From Corynebacterium pseudokroppenstedtii (GTDB lineage: Bacteria > Actinomycetota > Actinomycetes > Mycobacteriales > Mycobacteriaceae): DNA of 64,000 nucleotides. A model generated the notes under the pieces. The model searched no databases, was not told the origin of the DNA, and worked only from the letters and a program-made list of their open reading frames with translations. Position numbers and translations under genes: made by a program. Shown here one piece after another: positions 15,904-25,127 of the stretch. The stretch is from positions 310,001 to 374,000 of the forward strand of contig NZ_JAEUWU010000002.1 of NCBI RefSeq assembly GCF_019754945.1, read 5' to 3'. Numbering within the stretch: position 1 is the first letter of the stretch; each line of letters begins with the position of its first letter.

Positions 15904-17114
15904 TGAATGTAAACCCTTTCGTCGTCCGGACCCTCACAGGTGACAAAACCACCATTATCGCGGCAGTTCATGGCGATATTCCGCCCACTAACTGGGCTTT
16001 TCACGTCCACCGTCATGTTTGTGTTCAGCGTTTTGACGTATTGCTGGGCGAAAACCCTCCGCGTCGCCACCGCAAACGCTGCGGGCGTGCTGTCGGACCC
16101 GGTGTACGCCAGGTTAAACTGCCCGGCCTCGTCATCCTGGATGGCGGCCGCGTTGGCGGGGATAGCATCGTCGGGGAGCGGAGCTGTTGTCGGCCGGTTC
16201 TTGATGGTGGACAGCCGCACCTCCTGATCGCCTTTCGGTTCGCCATCGCCCTGTTGGTGTGTGGAACCGCCTTGTTTGTTCCCATCGCCGCCGCCGGTTT
16301 CATCGCCGTTCTGGTCATCCGCGGTATTCGACGCCGTGTGGTGGCTATTCGAGGCCCCGGGGGTCCCTAAAACGCCTGATTGCCATGCGGCGAACGTTCC
16401 GCCGAATAGCGCGCAGGCAACAACACCCACACCGATGGAGGCTGCAGCAACTGAGTGCCGACGCCGTTTCGACGGGCCCACCGGGACGGACGATTTGGCT
16501 GGTCTCGAGCCAGAAGGCCGACGAGAGACGTGGGAATCGGAGGTGTCGGGTTTCTTCGATGCCGCGGGTTTTGTCGGGCTGGGTTTTGCCGGTGTCTCCG
16601 GCTTTGTCGGGCTGGGTGGGGTTGGTGCCCGTTTATCCAGTTCAGTTGTGGAGGCCGGGGTCGTCGGAGGTTTCTTCGACGAAGTCGGGCTTGTTGTCGA
16701 TTTCTTCGACGACGCCGAGCGGGCCCGCTCCGGGATGTAGCGCTGCGGTGCCCCTGATTCCTCAGGAGACAGTGTGCGGGGAGTGTGCGGAGCAGACTTG
16801 TCCTGCGCCTTGTGTCTGCCACGAGCGTCCGCGTCCTTTTTGCCACGCGTCGTCGTGGTGGACGACGTGCCGGGAGACGTACTGGGAGCCTCGGCGCCCT
16901 GCTTGCCGCGGGCCAGAAGTTCCGCGACGGTGACCTGTCTACCACCGCGTGACGTGCTCTGATGCGAGGAATACCGTCGGCTATTTTTCTTCGATTCGCC
17001 CTGGTCAGCGTCGTTCTGTGACGCGAAATCCGCCTGCTCGATGTGGTTGGTGAACCACCGTTGGTTAGATTCGTCACGAGCAGAACGTGCGTGCTTATTC
17101 GCATGTCTGCCCAT
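15900..17114 (-). CDS. Membrane-anchored protein with a long disordered cytoplasmic part and a small outer domain
   Basis: I do not recognise a named family. Residues 1-225 are low-complexity Ser/Thr/Pro/Lys-rich, including a TK-PTP type repeat. One membrane helix follows (VAAASIGVGVVACALFGGTF, about 230-250), then a Gly/Asp/Gln linker. The C-terminal domain of about 100 residues carries RRVFAQQYVKTLNTN and NCRDNGGFVTCEG, with two cysteines that could form a disulfide. The gene at 17333-18401 has the same architecture and the same C-terminal domain. The single-pass layout with a disordered cytoplasmic region suggests a scaffold for envelope proteins; that is inference. It is coupled to the beta-lactamase-like gene. 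Confidence 0.75.
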   Translation of the reverse strand: MGRHANKHARSARDESNQRWFTNHIEQADFASQNDADQGESKKNSRRYSSHQSTSRGGRQVTVAELLARGKQGAEAPSTSPGTSSTTTTRGKKDADARGRHKAQDKSAPHTPRTLSPEESGAPQRYIPERARSASSKKSTTSPTSSKKPPTTPASTTELDKRAPTPPSPTKPETPAKPSPTKPAASKKPDTSDSHVSRRPSGSRPAKSSVPVGPSKRRRHSVAAASIGVGVVACALFGGTFAAWQSGVLGTPGASNSHHTASNTADDQNGDETGGGDGNKQGGSTHQQGDGEPKGDQEVRLSTIKNRPTTAPLPDDAIPANAAAIQDDEAGQFNLAYTGSDSTPAAFAVATRRVFAQQYVKTLNTNMTVDVKSPVSGRNIAMNCRDNGGFVTCEGPDDERVYIQ

Positions 17115-17332
17115 GAGTCACCTGTGCCCTACGCGGTCGTCACCTTTCCGGAAAGCTTTATTATGCGCAATCTATAGCAATTTATACAATGCAGACGCGC
17201 ATTAGCATTCCAAACAAGCCTATACCCAGGCGAATCGAGCATCCCAATACAGGCGCTCCAAGCGCGTGCTCTTAGCGCGAGCTTTAAACGCGTCCAGCCG
17301 TCGGCATCGCCACCATCGATAATGGCGAGGTT
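17115..17332. promoter_or_regulatory. AT-rich intergenic region, probable promoter of the 17114-15900 unit
   Basis: Minus-strand AT-rich blocks (TATAAATTGCTATAGATT around 17165-17190, then CATAATAAAG) lie 45-80 bases before the gene starting at 17114. They could hold its -10 element. I see no gene here. Confidence 0.3.
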
Positions 17333-18401
17333 TTAGGAGATAATGACGATCGCATTATTGCCACCGTCACACCGCACAAACTGGCCATTATCAACGCAAT
17401 CCATGTCATACATGCGGTGAGTTGTTGGGCTATACACATCCTTTAGCGAGGCATTCAATTCGCCCGTCGAAAGATAATTCCGTACGAATGCATCCCGAAC
17501 ATTCTTTGCAAAAGGCGCCGTTGTTCGCCCACCCATCACATACACATTGTTTAAATTCCCGGCTGGTTCATCGTTTTCCGCCGAATTATTTGCGGGAGAG
17601 ACTCCCGACGGCAAATCGGGGTATTGAGGGCGTCCCGACGAACCGTCCACTCCATTACTCGTATCTCCGCCCGACGTTTGGCCGCCGTTACTATTGCTGT
17701 CGTTCTGACCCGCGGTGGTGTTTTGTCCTTGATTGCCGGGAGGTTGAGCATTGCCATTATTCTGTCCCGCGTCGCGCGATTGGGTAGAGCTGGCCTCATT
17801 ATTCGACGTATTGAACCAACCCTGTTCACGCCCGAAGAAGAACAGACCCACCACGGCCACAAGCGCGACCACCGCGGTGATAAGCGTTAAAACTTTTCCG
17901 AGCGGAAATCCCGATGTCCCCGAACCCGCTCCGACCGGCGCGGGATCCATACGCAGCATTACCGGCGTACTGTTGTTGGTCGTACTGTTGGCCTTGCCCG
18001 TATTGCGTCGAATATTGATTCGGCTGCTGGTACTGACCCTGTTGCGACGTGCCATACCCCTGCGCGTAGCCCTGCCCATATCCTTGGGCGCCATTCTGGG
18101 CCTGACCATAGCTCTGCCCATATTGCCCTTGCTGAGCAGCAGACGCCCCCGGAGGGGATGGCTGAAACTCCGTCGTTTCGGTCAGGTCGTAGTTCGCATC
18201 CTTGGCTGCTGCATTGCCACTACCCGACTGTTGGGAGTTGCCATTTGGTTCGTAACCGTATTTCGGCGGGACGCCTCCGTTGGAGCTCTCCCCCGCATCG
18301 CCCCACGCGTCGCCACTCCCATCTGACGAGTGCGAATACCCGAAACCGTCCGAATCAGACGTCGAATTATCGTTATTCCAGTTATCCGAGGAGCGAGGCA
18401 T
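17333..18401 (-). pseudogene. Frameshifted paralogue of the membrane-anchored protein at 15900-17114
   Basis: ATG at 18401 (after AGAAGGAAAG) starts a Ser/Gly/Gln/Tyr-rich disordered region with many QGYGQ-type repeats. This frame runs on past about 17940 as nonsense. The next frame, from about 17945, continues with SGFPLGKVLTLITAVVALVA (the membrane helix), an Asn/Gln/Gly-rich linker and a C-terminal domain, VRDAFVRNYLSTGELN and DCVDNGQFVRCDG, matching the neighbour's domain. The 1069-base span is one base off a multiple of three, so a single indel in the G-rich stretch at about 17915-17950 explains it. It may be a true pseudogene or a sequencing error. Confidence 0.7.
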
Positions 18402-18530
18402 GGGCTTTCCTTCTGTTCATCGCTGTACCGGTTGCCGGAACCAACACAGCTGGCTCTTAGCACGACTTACCTATAGCGTATCGAAATATACGCCTGCGCA
18501 CGACGAACCCACGCCTCTACACTCGACGTC

Positions 18531-19562
18531 ATGAAGGCAATTATTCAACAAGACACCACGGACCCAACCTCGTTGGCGTGGACCGACACCGACGACCCCA
18601 CGCCTAGACCGGGCGAAGCGCTCGTCCGAATCCACGCCGCCGGTGTCAACCGCGGCGATGTTCTCCAAGCCGCCGGGCATTACCCACCGCCGCCCGGCAC
18701 GTCGGACATCATTGGGCTGGAAGCTGCGGGAACGATCGAAGCGTTCGGGCCTCCCGTGGAGTCGTCACATGAATCAGGCTCGACGTCGGCAGGCGAACAA
18801 TCCGGCACGCAACCTGTCAAACAGTGGAGCGTCGGCGATCAATGTGGAATGCTCCTGGCTGGCGGCGGATATGCGGAACGTGTCGCGGTGCCTGTAACCC
18901 AACTCTTTCCCGTGCCGCGCGGATGGTCACTCACCGACACGGCGGGGGTGATTGAGGTTGCCGCAACGGTGTGGTCGAACCTGGGCATGGTCGCTGACAT
19001 GCAGAAAGACCAGACCGTGCTGATCCACGGCGGGTCGGGCGGCATCGGCACGTTCGCCATTCAGCTGGCTCGCGCGATGGGGCTGACCGTCGCCACCACC
19101 GCAGGCAACGCCGACAACCTGGAGCTTTGCCGTTCGCTGGGCGCGGATATCCTCATCAATTACAAGGACGACGACTTCGTCGCGGTGATGAAAGAGCACG
19201 GTGGCGCCGACATCATCCTGGATATCATGGGCGCGAAATACCTGGACAGCAACGTAAAAGCGTTGGGCGAGAAAGGCCACCTTGTCATCATCGGTATGCA
19301 GGGCGGCGTCAAGGGCGAGCTGAACATCGGCCGGCTGCTATCCAAGAGAGGGTCGATCACAGCGACGAATGTGCGCGGCCGCTCCCTCGACGACAAAGCC
19401 GCCGTCGTGGCGGACACGATCAAACACGTCTGGCCTCTTTTGGAGGATGGAACCATATCCGCGCAGGTCACGAAAACACTTCCTATTGCCGACGCGGCCG
19501 AGGCTCACCGGCTACTGAAATCCCGTGAGGTCACCGGGAAAATCGTGTTGACCGTGGAATAG
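18531..19562 (+). CDS. NAD(P)H:quinone oxidoreductase, zinc-independent MDR family
   Basis: This is a 343-residue medium-chain dehydrogenase/reductase of the PIG3/QOR type. The N-terminal part has GEALVRIHAAGVNRGDVLQ, the typical quinone-oxidoreductase start. The nucleotide fold has VLIHGGSGGIGTFAIQLARA near residue 165, and the catalytic zinc ligands are absent. It likely reduces quinones or enones with NADPH in the cytosol. It stands next to the class-V aminotransferase homologue, the order seen around Rv3777-Rv3778c in M. tuberculosis. Residues 78-98 carry a low-complexity Ser/Glu/Gly insertion. Confidence 0.88.
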   Translation: MKAIIQQDTTDPTSLAWTDTDDPTPRPGEALVRIHAAGVNRGDVLQAAGHYPPPPGTSDIIGLEAAGTIEAFGPPVESSHESGSTSAGEQSGTQPVKQWSVGDQCGMLLAGGGYAERVAVPVTQLFPVPRGWSLTDTAGVIEVAATVWSNLGMVADMQKDQTVLIHGGSGGIGTFAIQLARAMGLTVATTAGNADNLELCRSLGADILINYKDDDFVAVMKEHGGADIILDIMGAKYLDSNVKALGEKGHLVIIGMQGGVKGELNIGRLLSKRGSITATNVRGRSLDDKAAVVADTIKHVWPLLEDGTISAQVTKTLPIADAAEAHRLLKSREVTGKIVLTVE

Positions 19563-19599
19563 GGCCCGACGGTTGGGTGTGGGACCCGGCCAGCCCTGA

Positions 19600-20904
19600 T
19601 CAGCGGAGAACCGAGACCGATCTCAACAGATGGTCGACGTCGTGGGCGGTGTTGTACGGCGCCAGCCCAACCGTCAAGGCCCCACCGGACTCCGTGACAC
19701 CCATAGCGTCGAAGAGCGAATCACTGTCCGCCACGCCCACGATCACTCCGTTATCGGCCAGGCGCGCCTGGGCTGCCTCCGCCGACATCCCGGGGATGAT
19801 GAAACTGATGCGCGGCACGCGTTCAACATGCGAGGACTCGTCGTCAAAACCGATGACGTAGACGCCCAAATCCTTCAACCCGTAGACCAAATGCGCTGCT
19901 AGAGCCGCGAGATAGGTGTCGATCTTCGGCATGGTGGACTGCAACCGTCGGCGCCGCGTGCCCGTCGCGGAATCGTCGAGACCCGCCCAGTGATCAACCA
20001 GCGCCGCCAAGGACCCGCACAGTGCCGCCTGCGGAGGATCCCACTCCACCAGGCCGGCACCGGCATGACGGCCATGCCCCTGAACAGCAGAAACACCCAG
20101 CGAAGACGAGGAGACAGACAAGGAAGAACTCCATCCCCGACGCCGCGGCGGACGCAGACGATCAAACATTGCCTCATCGCGGAACACCAGTGCGCCGAGC
20201 TCAGGCCCGCCCAGCGGAGCCAAATCCAGGGCCACCACGTCGGCACCCCACGACTGAATCTCCACATGCCGATAGGGCAGCACATCGGTGGCGTCGACAA
20301 TGGTCCACGCTCGCGGCGAAATGCGGTGCACCGAGCTAGAAATAGCCTCCACATCAGTGACCGCACCCACCAACGCATGGGCGGCGGGCAGGGCCACAAT
20401 CGCCGTCGACGGCGATACCAGCGACGTAAACTGCCAGGCAGGAAGCGCACCCGATGCGAGATCGGCCTCCGCCCACTTCACCGTCGCCCCATACAAATGA
20501 GCGGACCGCACCCACGGATCGATGGCCGAATCCGCGTTGCTGCGGGCCAGTACAACCTCGGTACCGATGCCGACGCGGTGGCTCAGGCAGTCCGCCAAGT
20601 TACGGAGCAGCGCCGCGCGGGAGGGGCCCAGGACCACCTGGTTGGCCCGGGCACCGACCAGGTCGGCAACAGCCCGGCGCGCCGAGGCCACATAGGAATC
20701 GCCAATCGGCGCACCCGACTTCTGACTTTGAGAATGGCTACCCGACGTTGCCTCAACGGCCGTGCGCAAGTGGGCGTTCCTGAACGAATACGTCGCCGCT
20801 GTGTTCACTCGCTCCGGAATCTGCGCCTGTTCCTGCGCGTTTAAGTACACCCAGCCCTCGCCTAACCAAACATAGAGTCCACGCGCGTGGGCGACGTCGA
20901 ACAT
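19600..20904 (-). CDS. Cysteine desulfurase-like class-V aminotransferase homologue
   Basis: This is a 434-residue protein of the SufS/Csd fold, counted from ATG 20904 (after AAGGAAAGG); upstream in-frame starts lack a site. Recognisable elements are ANQVVLGPSRAALLRNLADC, the cofactor-binding Asp region WTIVDATDVLPYRHV and GADVVALDLAPLGGPELGAL. In active enzymes the last segment contains the pyridoxal-phosphate lysine; here no lysine is visible in it, so catalysis is doubtful. It resembles Rv3778c in position: it lies head-to-head with the galactan exporter genes. Convergent with the quinone oxidoreductase. Confidence 0.8.
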   Translation of the reverse strand: MFDVAHARGLYVWLGEGWVYLNAQEQAQIPERVNTAATYSFRNAHLRTAVEATSGSHSQSQKSGAPIGDSYVASARRAVADLVGARANQVVLGPSRAALLRNLADCLSHRVGIGTEVVLARSNADSAIDPWVRSAHLYGATVKWAEADLASGALPAWQFTSLVSPSTAIVALPAAHALVGAVTDVEAISSSVHRISPRAWTIVDATDVLPYRHVEIQSWGADVVALDLAPLGGPELGALVFRDEAMFDRLRPPRRRGWSSSLSVSSSSLGVSAVQGHGRHAGAGLVEWDPPQAALCGSLAALVDHWAGLDDSATGTRRRRLQSTMPKIDTYLAALAAHLVYGLKDLGVYVIGFDDESSHVERVPRISFIIPGMSAEAAQARLADNGVIVGVADSDSLFDAMGVTESGGALTVGLAPYNTAHDVDHLLRSVSVLR

Positions 20905-21125
20905 GGCACACCTTTCCTTAGACGAACTGGGGACACGGTTCATGCAGGCCTCTACCGCTATTCGCTTAACACCGCGACGCGTCATGATCACTGACCCACC
21001 GCACACAATAACGGTTTAGTAGCTCCAGGGTAATCTACCCGTCGCTGCTGACACGATGAACATCAGCAAGGCACACCACTGGGATTAATAACTGCTTGTC
21101 CCATCACACAGGTAGGGTACGGATT

Positions 21126-22085
21126 ATGGCTGACATAGAACCAACTGAGGGCACGGCCGCGAACAACGCCGGCGCGGGTTCCGCTGAAGCCGGGGGAATT
21201 GCGCTTCACCGAGCCCCTCAGGCCGACATCGATCGGATGATTAAAGAGCCCACCAGCTCTATACCGCCGTCGCAATCGCAGACCCTCCGAGCAGCATGGG
21301 CCGACCTTGTGCGCGGCTTCCAGTCGTACGAGCTGTGGTTGTCGCTGGGGATGCAAGACATCAAACAGCGCTACCGTCGCTCAGTCCTTGGCCCACTGTG
21401 GATCACGATCGCTACTGGTGTCATGGCCTTAGCGCTCGGATTGCTCTATTCATTGCTGTTCAACATTCCGCTGCATGATTTCCTCCCGCACGTGACCGTC
21501 GGGCTCATCATCTGGGGTTTTATCTCCGGGTGCGTGATCGAGGGGGCGCAAACATTCATCGCGAATGAGGGGTTAATTAAGCAGCTACCAGCGTCGTTAT
21601 CGGTTCACGTCTACCGGTTAGTGTGGCGACAGTTCCTCTTTTTGCTGCACAACCTCGTGATCTATGTTCTGCTGATGATCATTTTCCCGCGTCCGCTGGG
21701 GTGGGATTGGTTCCTCTCCATCCCCGCGCTGGCGCTGATCGTCATTAATGGTGTGTGGGTTGGCATGTTCTTCGGGATTATCTCGACCCGCTTCCGTGAT
21801 ATTGCGCCACTTCTCGAATCGCTCATTCAGCTGGCGTTTTATGTCACGCCGATCGTGTGGACGATGCAAACATTGCGCGATCGTGGCGGTGCCGCCGGTG
21901 AGCGCGCCCGCATTGCCGAGCTCAACCCCCTCATGCACTACCTCGAAATCGTCCGCGGCCCGCTCACCGGTGTTCCGGTCATGTGGTACAGCTGGGTGAT
22001 CGTCGGTCTGTGTACCGTCGTTGGCCTGCTCATCACGACGATTGCGATGCGGCAATGGCGTGGCCGCGTGAGCTACTGGGTGTAA
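21126..22085 (+). CDS. wzm: Galactan/lipid-linked polysaccharide ABC exporter permease (Wzm, RfbD-like)
   Basis: This is an ABC-2 type permease with six helices. The cytoplasmic start of the domain is the classical QDIKQRYRRSVLGPLWITI near residue 80, followed by GLLYSLLFNIPLHDFLPHV. In mycobacteria and corynebacteria the homologue (Rv3783) exports the lipid-linked galactan of arabinogalactan. The ATG at 21126 is preceded by GGTAGGG; the open frame begins 10 codons earlier. The ATPase wzt follows 75 bases later and glfT1 after it, making one functional cluster. Confidence 0.92.
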   Translation: MADIEPTEGTAANNAGAGSAEAGGIALHRAPQADIDRMIKEPTSSIPPSQSQTLRAAWADLVRGFQSYELWLSLGMQDIKQRYRRSVLGPLWITIATGVMALALGLLYSLLFNIPLHDFLPHVTVGLIIWGFISGCVIEGAQTFIANEGLIKQLPASLSVHVYRLVWRQFLFLLHNLVIYVLLMIIFPRPLGWDWFLSIPALALIVINGVWVGMFFGIISTRFRDIAPLLESLIQLAFYVTPIVWTMQTLRDRGGAAGERARIAELNPLMHYLEIVRGPLTGVPVMWYSWVIVGLCTVVGLLITTIAMRQWRGRVSYWV

Positions 22086-22160
22086 ACGCGATGTCCGATA
22101 CACGCATAGCCGCCTCCGCGGTACACACAACGGATCATGGGGACAGGAGAAGCCACAATC

Positions 22161-23027
22161 ATGGTCAGTATTGATACCTACAATGCGTGCGTCGATTTCC
22201 CCATTTTCGACGCCAAATCACGCTCGCTGAAGAAAGCGTTCCTCGGAGCTGCCGGCGGAGCCATCGGCCGGAACGCCGACAACGTCGTCGTTGTGGAAGC
22301 GCTAAAAAACGTCAACCTCCACCTTCAGGACGGCGACCGCGTGGGGCTCGTCGGCCATAATGGTGCTGGTAAGTCCACACTGCTGCGCTTGCTGTCGGGG
22401 ATCTACGAACCCACCCGCGGGTCTGCGGAGGTTCGCGGGCGCGTGGCCCCGGTGTTTGACCTGGGCGTCGGCATGGACCCCGAGATCTCCGGCTACGAAA
22501 ACATCATTATTCGCGGCCTTTTCCTGGGGCAGACGCGCAAGAAAATGCAGGCCAAGATGGATGAGATCGCCGAGTTCACCGAGCTAGGCGACTACCTCGA
22601 CATGCCGCTGCGCACCTATTCCACCGGTATGCGCGTGCGCCTCGCACTCGGGGTCGTGACGTCCATCGAACCAGAAATTCTTCTTCTCGACGAGGGCATC
22701 GGCGCTGTTGACGCCGCGTTCATGGCGAAAGCACGTGACCGGCTCCGCGACATGGTGGAACGCTCCGGGATTTTGGTGTTCGCCTCCCACTCGGACGAAT
22801 TCCTGGCGCAATTGTGTACATCCGCGTTGTGGGTGGACCACGGGGAAATACGCCAGGCTGGGCAGGTGGACGATATCGTCGAACAATACGAAGGGCCCGA
22901 AGCCGCTGAACAGGTGCGTCACGTGATGCGCGATATGGCCATTGAACACGCGCAGAAGAACGGTAGCGTGCCGGTGTCTAACGTGAAGACCTCCGAGCAG
23001 AGCCCGTCGTCGGAAACTGCCCTATAA
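22161..23027 (+). CDS. wzt: Galactan/polysaccharide ABC exporter ATPase (Wzt, RfbE-like)
   Basis: This is the ATPase partner of Wzm, 288 residues from ATG 22161 (AGGAG 10 bases upstream). The N-terminal IDTYNACVDFPIFDAKSRSL is typical of this exporter type. It has Walker A GHNGAGKST near residue 70, signature YSTGMRVRLALG near 155, Walker B ILLLDEGIGAVD near 175, and an H-loop in FASHSDEF. The short C-terminal extension has no carbohydrate-binding domain, unlike O-antigen Wzt proteins that need chain-end recognition. Confidence 0.93.
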   Translation: MVSIDTYNACVDFPIFDAKSRSLKKAFLGAAGGAIGRNADNVVVVEALKNVNLHLQDGDRVGLVGHNGAGKSTLLRLLSGIYEPTRGSAEVRGRVAPVFDLGVGMDPEISGYENIIIRGLFLGQTRKKMQAKMDEIAEFTELGDYLDMPLRTYSTGMRVRLALGVVTSIEPEILLLDEGIGAVDAAFMAKARDRLRDMVERSGILVFASHSDEFLAQLCTSALWVDHGEIRQAGQVDDIVEQYEGPEAAEQVRHVMRDMAIEHAQKNGSVPVSNVKTSEQSPSSETAL

Positions 23028-23142
23028 CGCGTTCCTTATAACCCGTTATCCGGCGCCCAATTCCGCAGGCTTTTAGCGGGTTATTTCGCAGGTTATTGTG
23101 CAGCCTGTCCTTGCCCACGCGGGCATGTGCGATACTAACCGC

Positions 23143-24075
23143 ATGCCTCTTTCTTCGTCGGACCGCATTGCCGCTGTCATCGTGACGCATAAACGCCGTG
23201 ACCTGCTGGCTAACTCGCTGCACATTGTCGCAAGCCAAACCCTGGCACCGGAGTGGGTTGTCGTGGTGGATAACGGCAATGAGCCCGAAGTCAAAGACCT
23301 CGTAGAGAGCGTCTGCGCCGACAGCCCGACCTCGCCGACGCCCGTCTACCTCCCCTCGCGGCACAACCTCGGCGGAGCCGGTGGTTTCGCCTACGGATTC
23401 TTGACTGCACTCGCCCTCGGTGCCGACGCTATCTTCTGCGCCGACGACGACGGCCGGCCGGAAAACACCGAGGTTCTGGCCACATTAATGCGTGTTGCGG
23501 AACAGCACGGGCTTGAGGAAGTCAGCCCCGTGGTTGCCGGGATTGAGAACCCCGACCAGCTGGCGTTTCCAGTTCGCCTACCCGGCACCGTCGAATGGAA
23601 ACGGAAGCGGAGCGAGCTGGAAGGTACCGAGAACGGCACATTCATCCCCGGCATCGCATCGCTGTTTAACGGAGCGTTGTTCAGCGCGAATGCCGTCGAC
23701 CAGCTGGGAGTGCCCGACCTTCGCCTGTTTATCCGTGGCGACGAGGTTGAATACAACCGTCGGCTCAACCGGTCCGGCCTCCCTTATGGGACGACCCTGG
23801 AGGCCGCCTACCTGCACCCAACAGGGGCGGACGAGTTCAAACCCATTTTCTTCGGGAAAATGCACACGCAGTATCCCGATAACGAGAACAAGCGGTATTT
23901 CACGTACCGCAACCGTGGTTATCTGATGAACCAGCCCGGCATGAGGAAACTTATACCCCAGGAATATGCGCGTTTCGCCTGGTTCTTCCTTATCCAGCGG
24001 AAAGATCCCAAAGGTTTTGCCTCCTGGTTGAAGCTTCACCGCCAGGGGCGTCATGAGCGCTTCACTCGCCCTTAG
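23143..24075 (+). CDS. glfT1: Galactofuranosyltransferase GlfT1
   Basis: This is a GT-A fold family 2 transferase that adds the first galactofuranose residues to the rhamnosyl-linker lipid in arabinogalactan synthesis on the cytoplasmic face. It has AAVIVTHKRRDLLANSL at the N-terminus, NLGGAGGFAYGF near residue 75, the metal-binding FCADDDGRPE near 100, and WWVxY-free C-terminal region with RGDEVEYNRRL near 205. The ATG at 23143 is chosen because homologues start close to the first beta strand; an upstream GTG/ATG frame adds 15 residues and neither has a strong ribosome site. Confidence 0.88.
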   Translation: MPLSSSDRIAAVIVTHKRRDLLANSLHIVASQTLAPEWVVVVDNGNEPEVKDLVESVCADSPTSPTPVYLPSRHNLGGAGGFAYGFLTALALGADAIFCADDDGRPENTEVLATLMRVAEQHGLEEVSPVVAGIENPDQLAFPVRLPGTVEWKRKRSELEGTENGTFIPGIASLFNGALFSANAVDQLGVPDLRLFIRGDEVEYNRRLNRSGLPYGTTLEAAYLHPTGADEFKPIFFGKMHTQYPDNENKRYFTYRNRGYLMNQPGMRKLIPQEYARFAWFFLIQRKDPKGFASWLKLHRQGRHERFTRP

Positions 24076-24078
24076 CGC

Positions 24079-24105
24079 AGAGGGCGGGGGTGCATAGCCC
24101 CCTCT
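24079..24105 (+). terminator. Probable terminator after glfT1
   Basis: GAGGGCGGGG and CCCCCTC pair, with one bulge, around TGCATAG, followed by TTCATTCTTT. It lies directly after the glfT1 stop and before the iron-uptake genes. Confidence 0.5.
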
Positions 24106-24176
24106 TCATTCTTTAAGCATTGTCTGACCTATCTTGTCCGAGTACATTAACCATGCACGGACAGAAAAGGAACGTC

Positions 24177-25076
24177 ATGCTTATTGCGAATCTCCTGCTT
24201 GCTCTCCGAGAAGGCTTTGAGGCAACCCTTATAGTGGGAATCCTTTTCGCCTACCTTAAAAAAGCTGGCCGGCAAGATGTCTACCCCAAACTATGGCTAG
24301 GTATCGGTCTTGCAGCCCTGGTACCCCTATCATTCGGCGCCATCCTGACGTGGGGACCGAAAACACTCACCTTCCAGGCACAAGAGATCATCGGCGGAGG
24401 CCTCTCCCTTGTCGCGGTAGCTCTGGTCACCTGGATGATTTTTTGGATGGGGAAGAATTCCCGCCAGATGAAAGGTGAACTCGAGGGCTCCATGGCGAAA
24501 ACCCTCGGCGAACACGAATCCGGCTGGGGCGTCGTATGGATCGCCGTCCTCGCCGTCGGCCGCGAAGGCATGGAAACCGCGCTGTTCATCTGGGCCACCG
24601 TGAGGTCGTCGATCGAAAACAACGTGGCGGCCACCACGACGGGCGTCGTGCTCGGGCTGATTATCGCCATCATTCTCGGGTGGGCAGTGTACAAAGGTGC
24701 AGCTCGCATCAACATGCGCATGTTCTTCGCAGTCACCGGCATTTTCCTCATTTTCGTCGCCGCTGGTATTTGCTCCTACGGCATCGGAGACCTCCAAGAA
24801 GCCGGGGTCATTCCGGGCGTCATGAACCACGCATGGAATATTTCCCATCTCCTGCCCGAAAACACGTCCCCGCTGTACTGGATTTATGTGGTGGGGTAAG
24901 CGATGTTCCAAATCAACGTGCAGCCCACCGTCGCGCAAGTTATTGCCTGGTGGGTGTACCTGGTGCCTGTCCTCGTGCTGTTCATCCTGCAGATCAGGGG
25001 CAAGGTTTTCGCTCCTTCAGCGCCTTCAACCTCTTCAGCCTCAGCGCGGTCTGCAGCACCTGCCACCGACAAATAG
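24177..25076 (+). pseudogene. efeU: FTR1-type iron permease EfeU interrupted by an in-frame TAA
   Basis: The gene encodes the ferrous/ferric permease of the EfeUOB system. ATG 24177 follows AAAAGGAAC. Two iron-motif helices are present: LREGFEATLIVGIL at residue 8 and GREGMETALFIWA near 125. The frame stops at TAA 24897-24899 after residue 240, just before the last membrane helix. In the same frame, two codons further, the missing helix is present (VIAWWVYLVPVLVLFILQI) and runs to a TAG at 25074. A single substitution therefore cuts off the last helix. The tail could be translated separately from ATG 24903 (57 residues), but I see no ribosome site for it. Confidence 0.85.
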
Positions 25077-25127
25077 CCCTGTTCCCTCACCGTTCACTGT
25101 TCCCCCGTTCCCCGAGAGAAAGCCATC

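Noticed and set aside
15648..16370. Plus-strand open frames opposite the lipoprotein and scaffold-like gene
   Set aside because: The minus-strand genes have lipobox, SxxK, membrane helix and coupled starts; the plus-strand frames have only Arg/Pro/Ser-rich composition.
24106..24176. DtxR-type iron box before efeU
   Set aside because: I looked for the 19-base TTAGGTTAGGCTAACCTAA-like palindrome and found no acceptable match.
24897..24899. Selenocysteine or pyrrolysine recoding of in-frame stops
   Set aside because: The stops are of all three kinds, and the positions are not active-site cysteines; no recoding element is evident.
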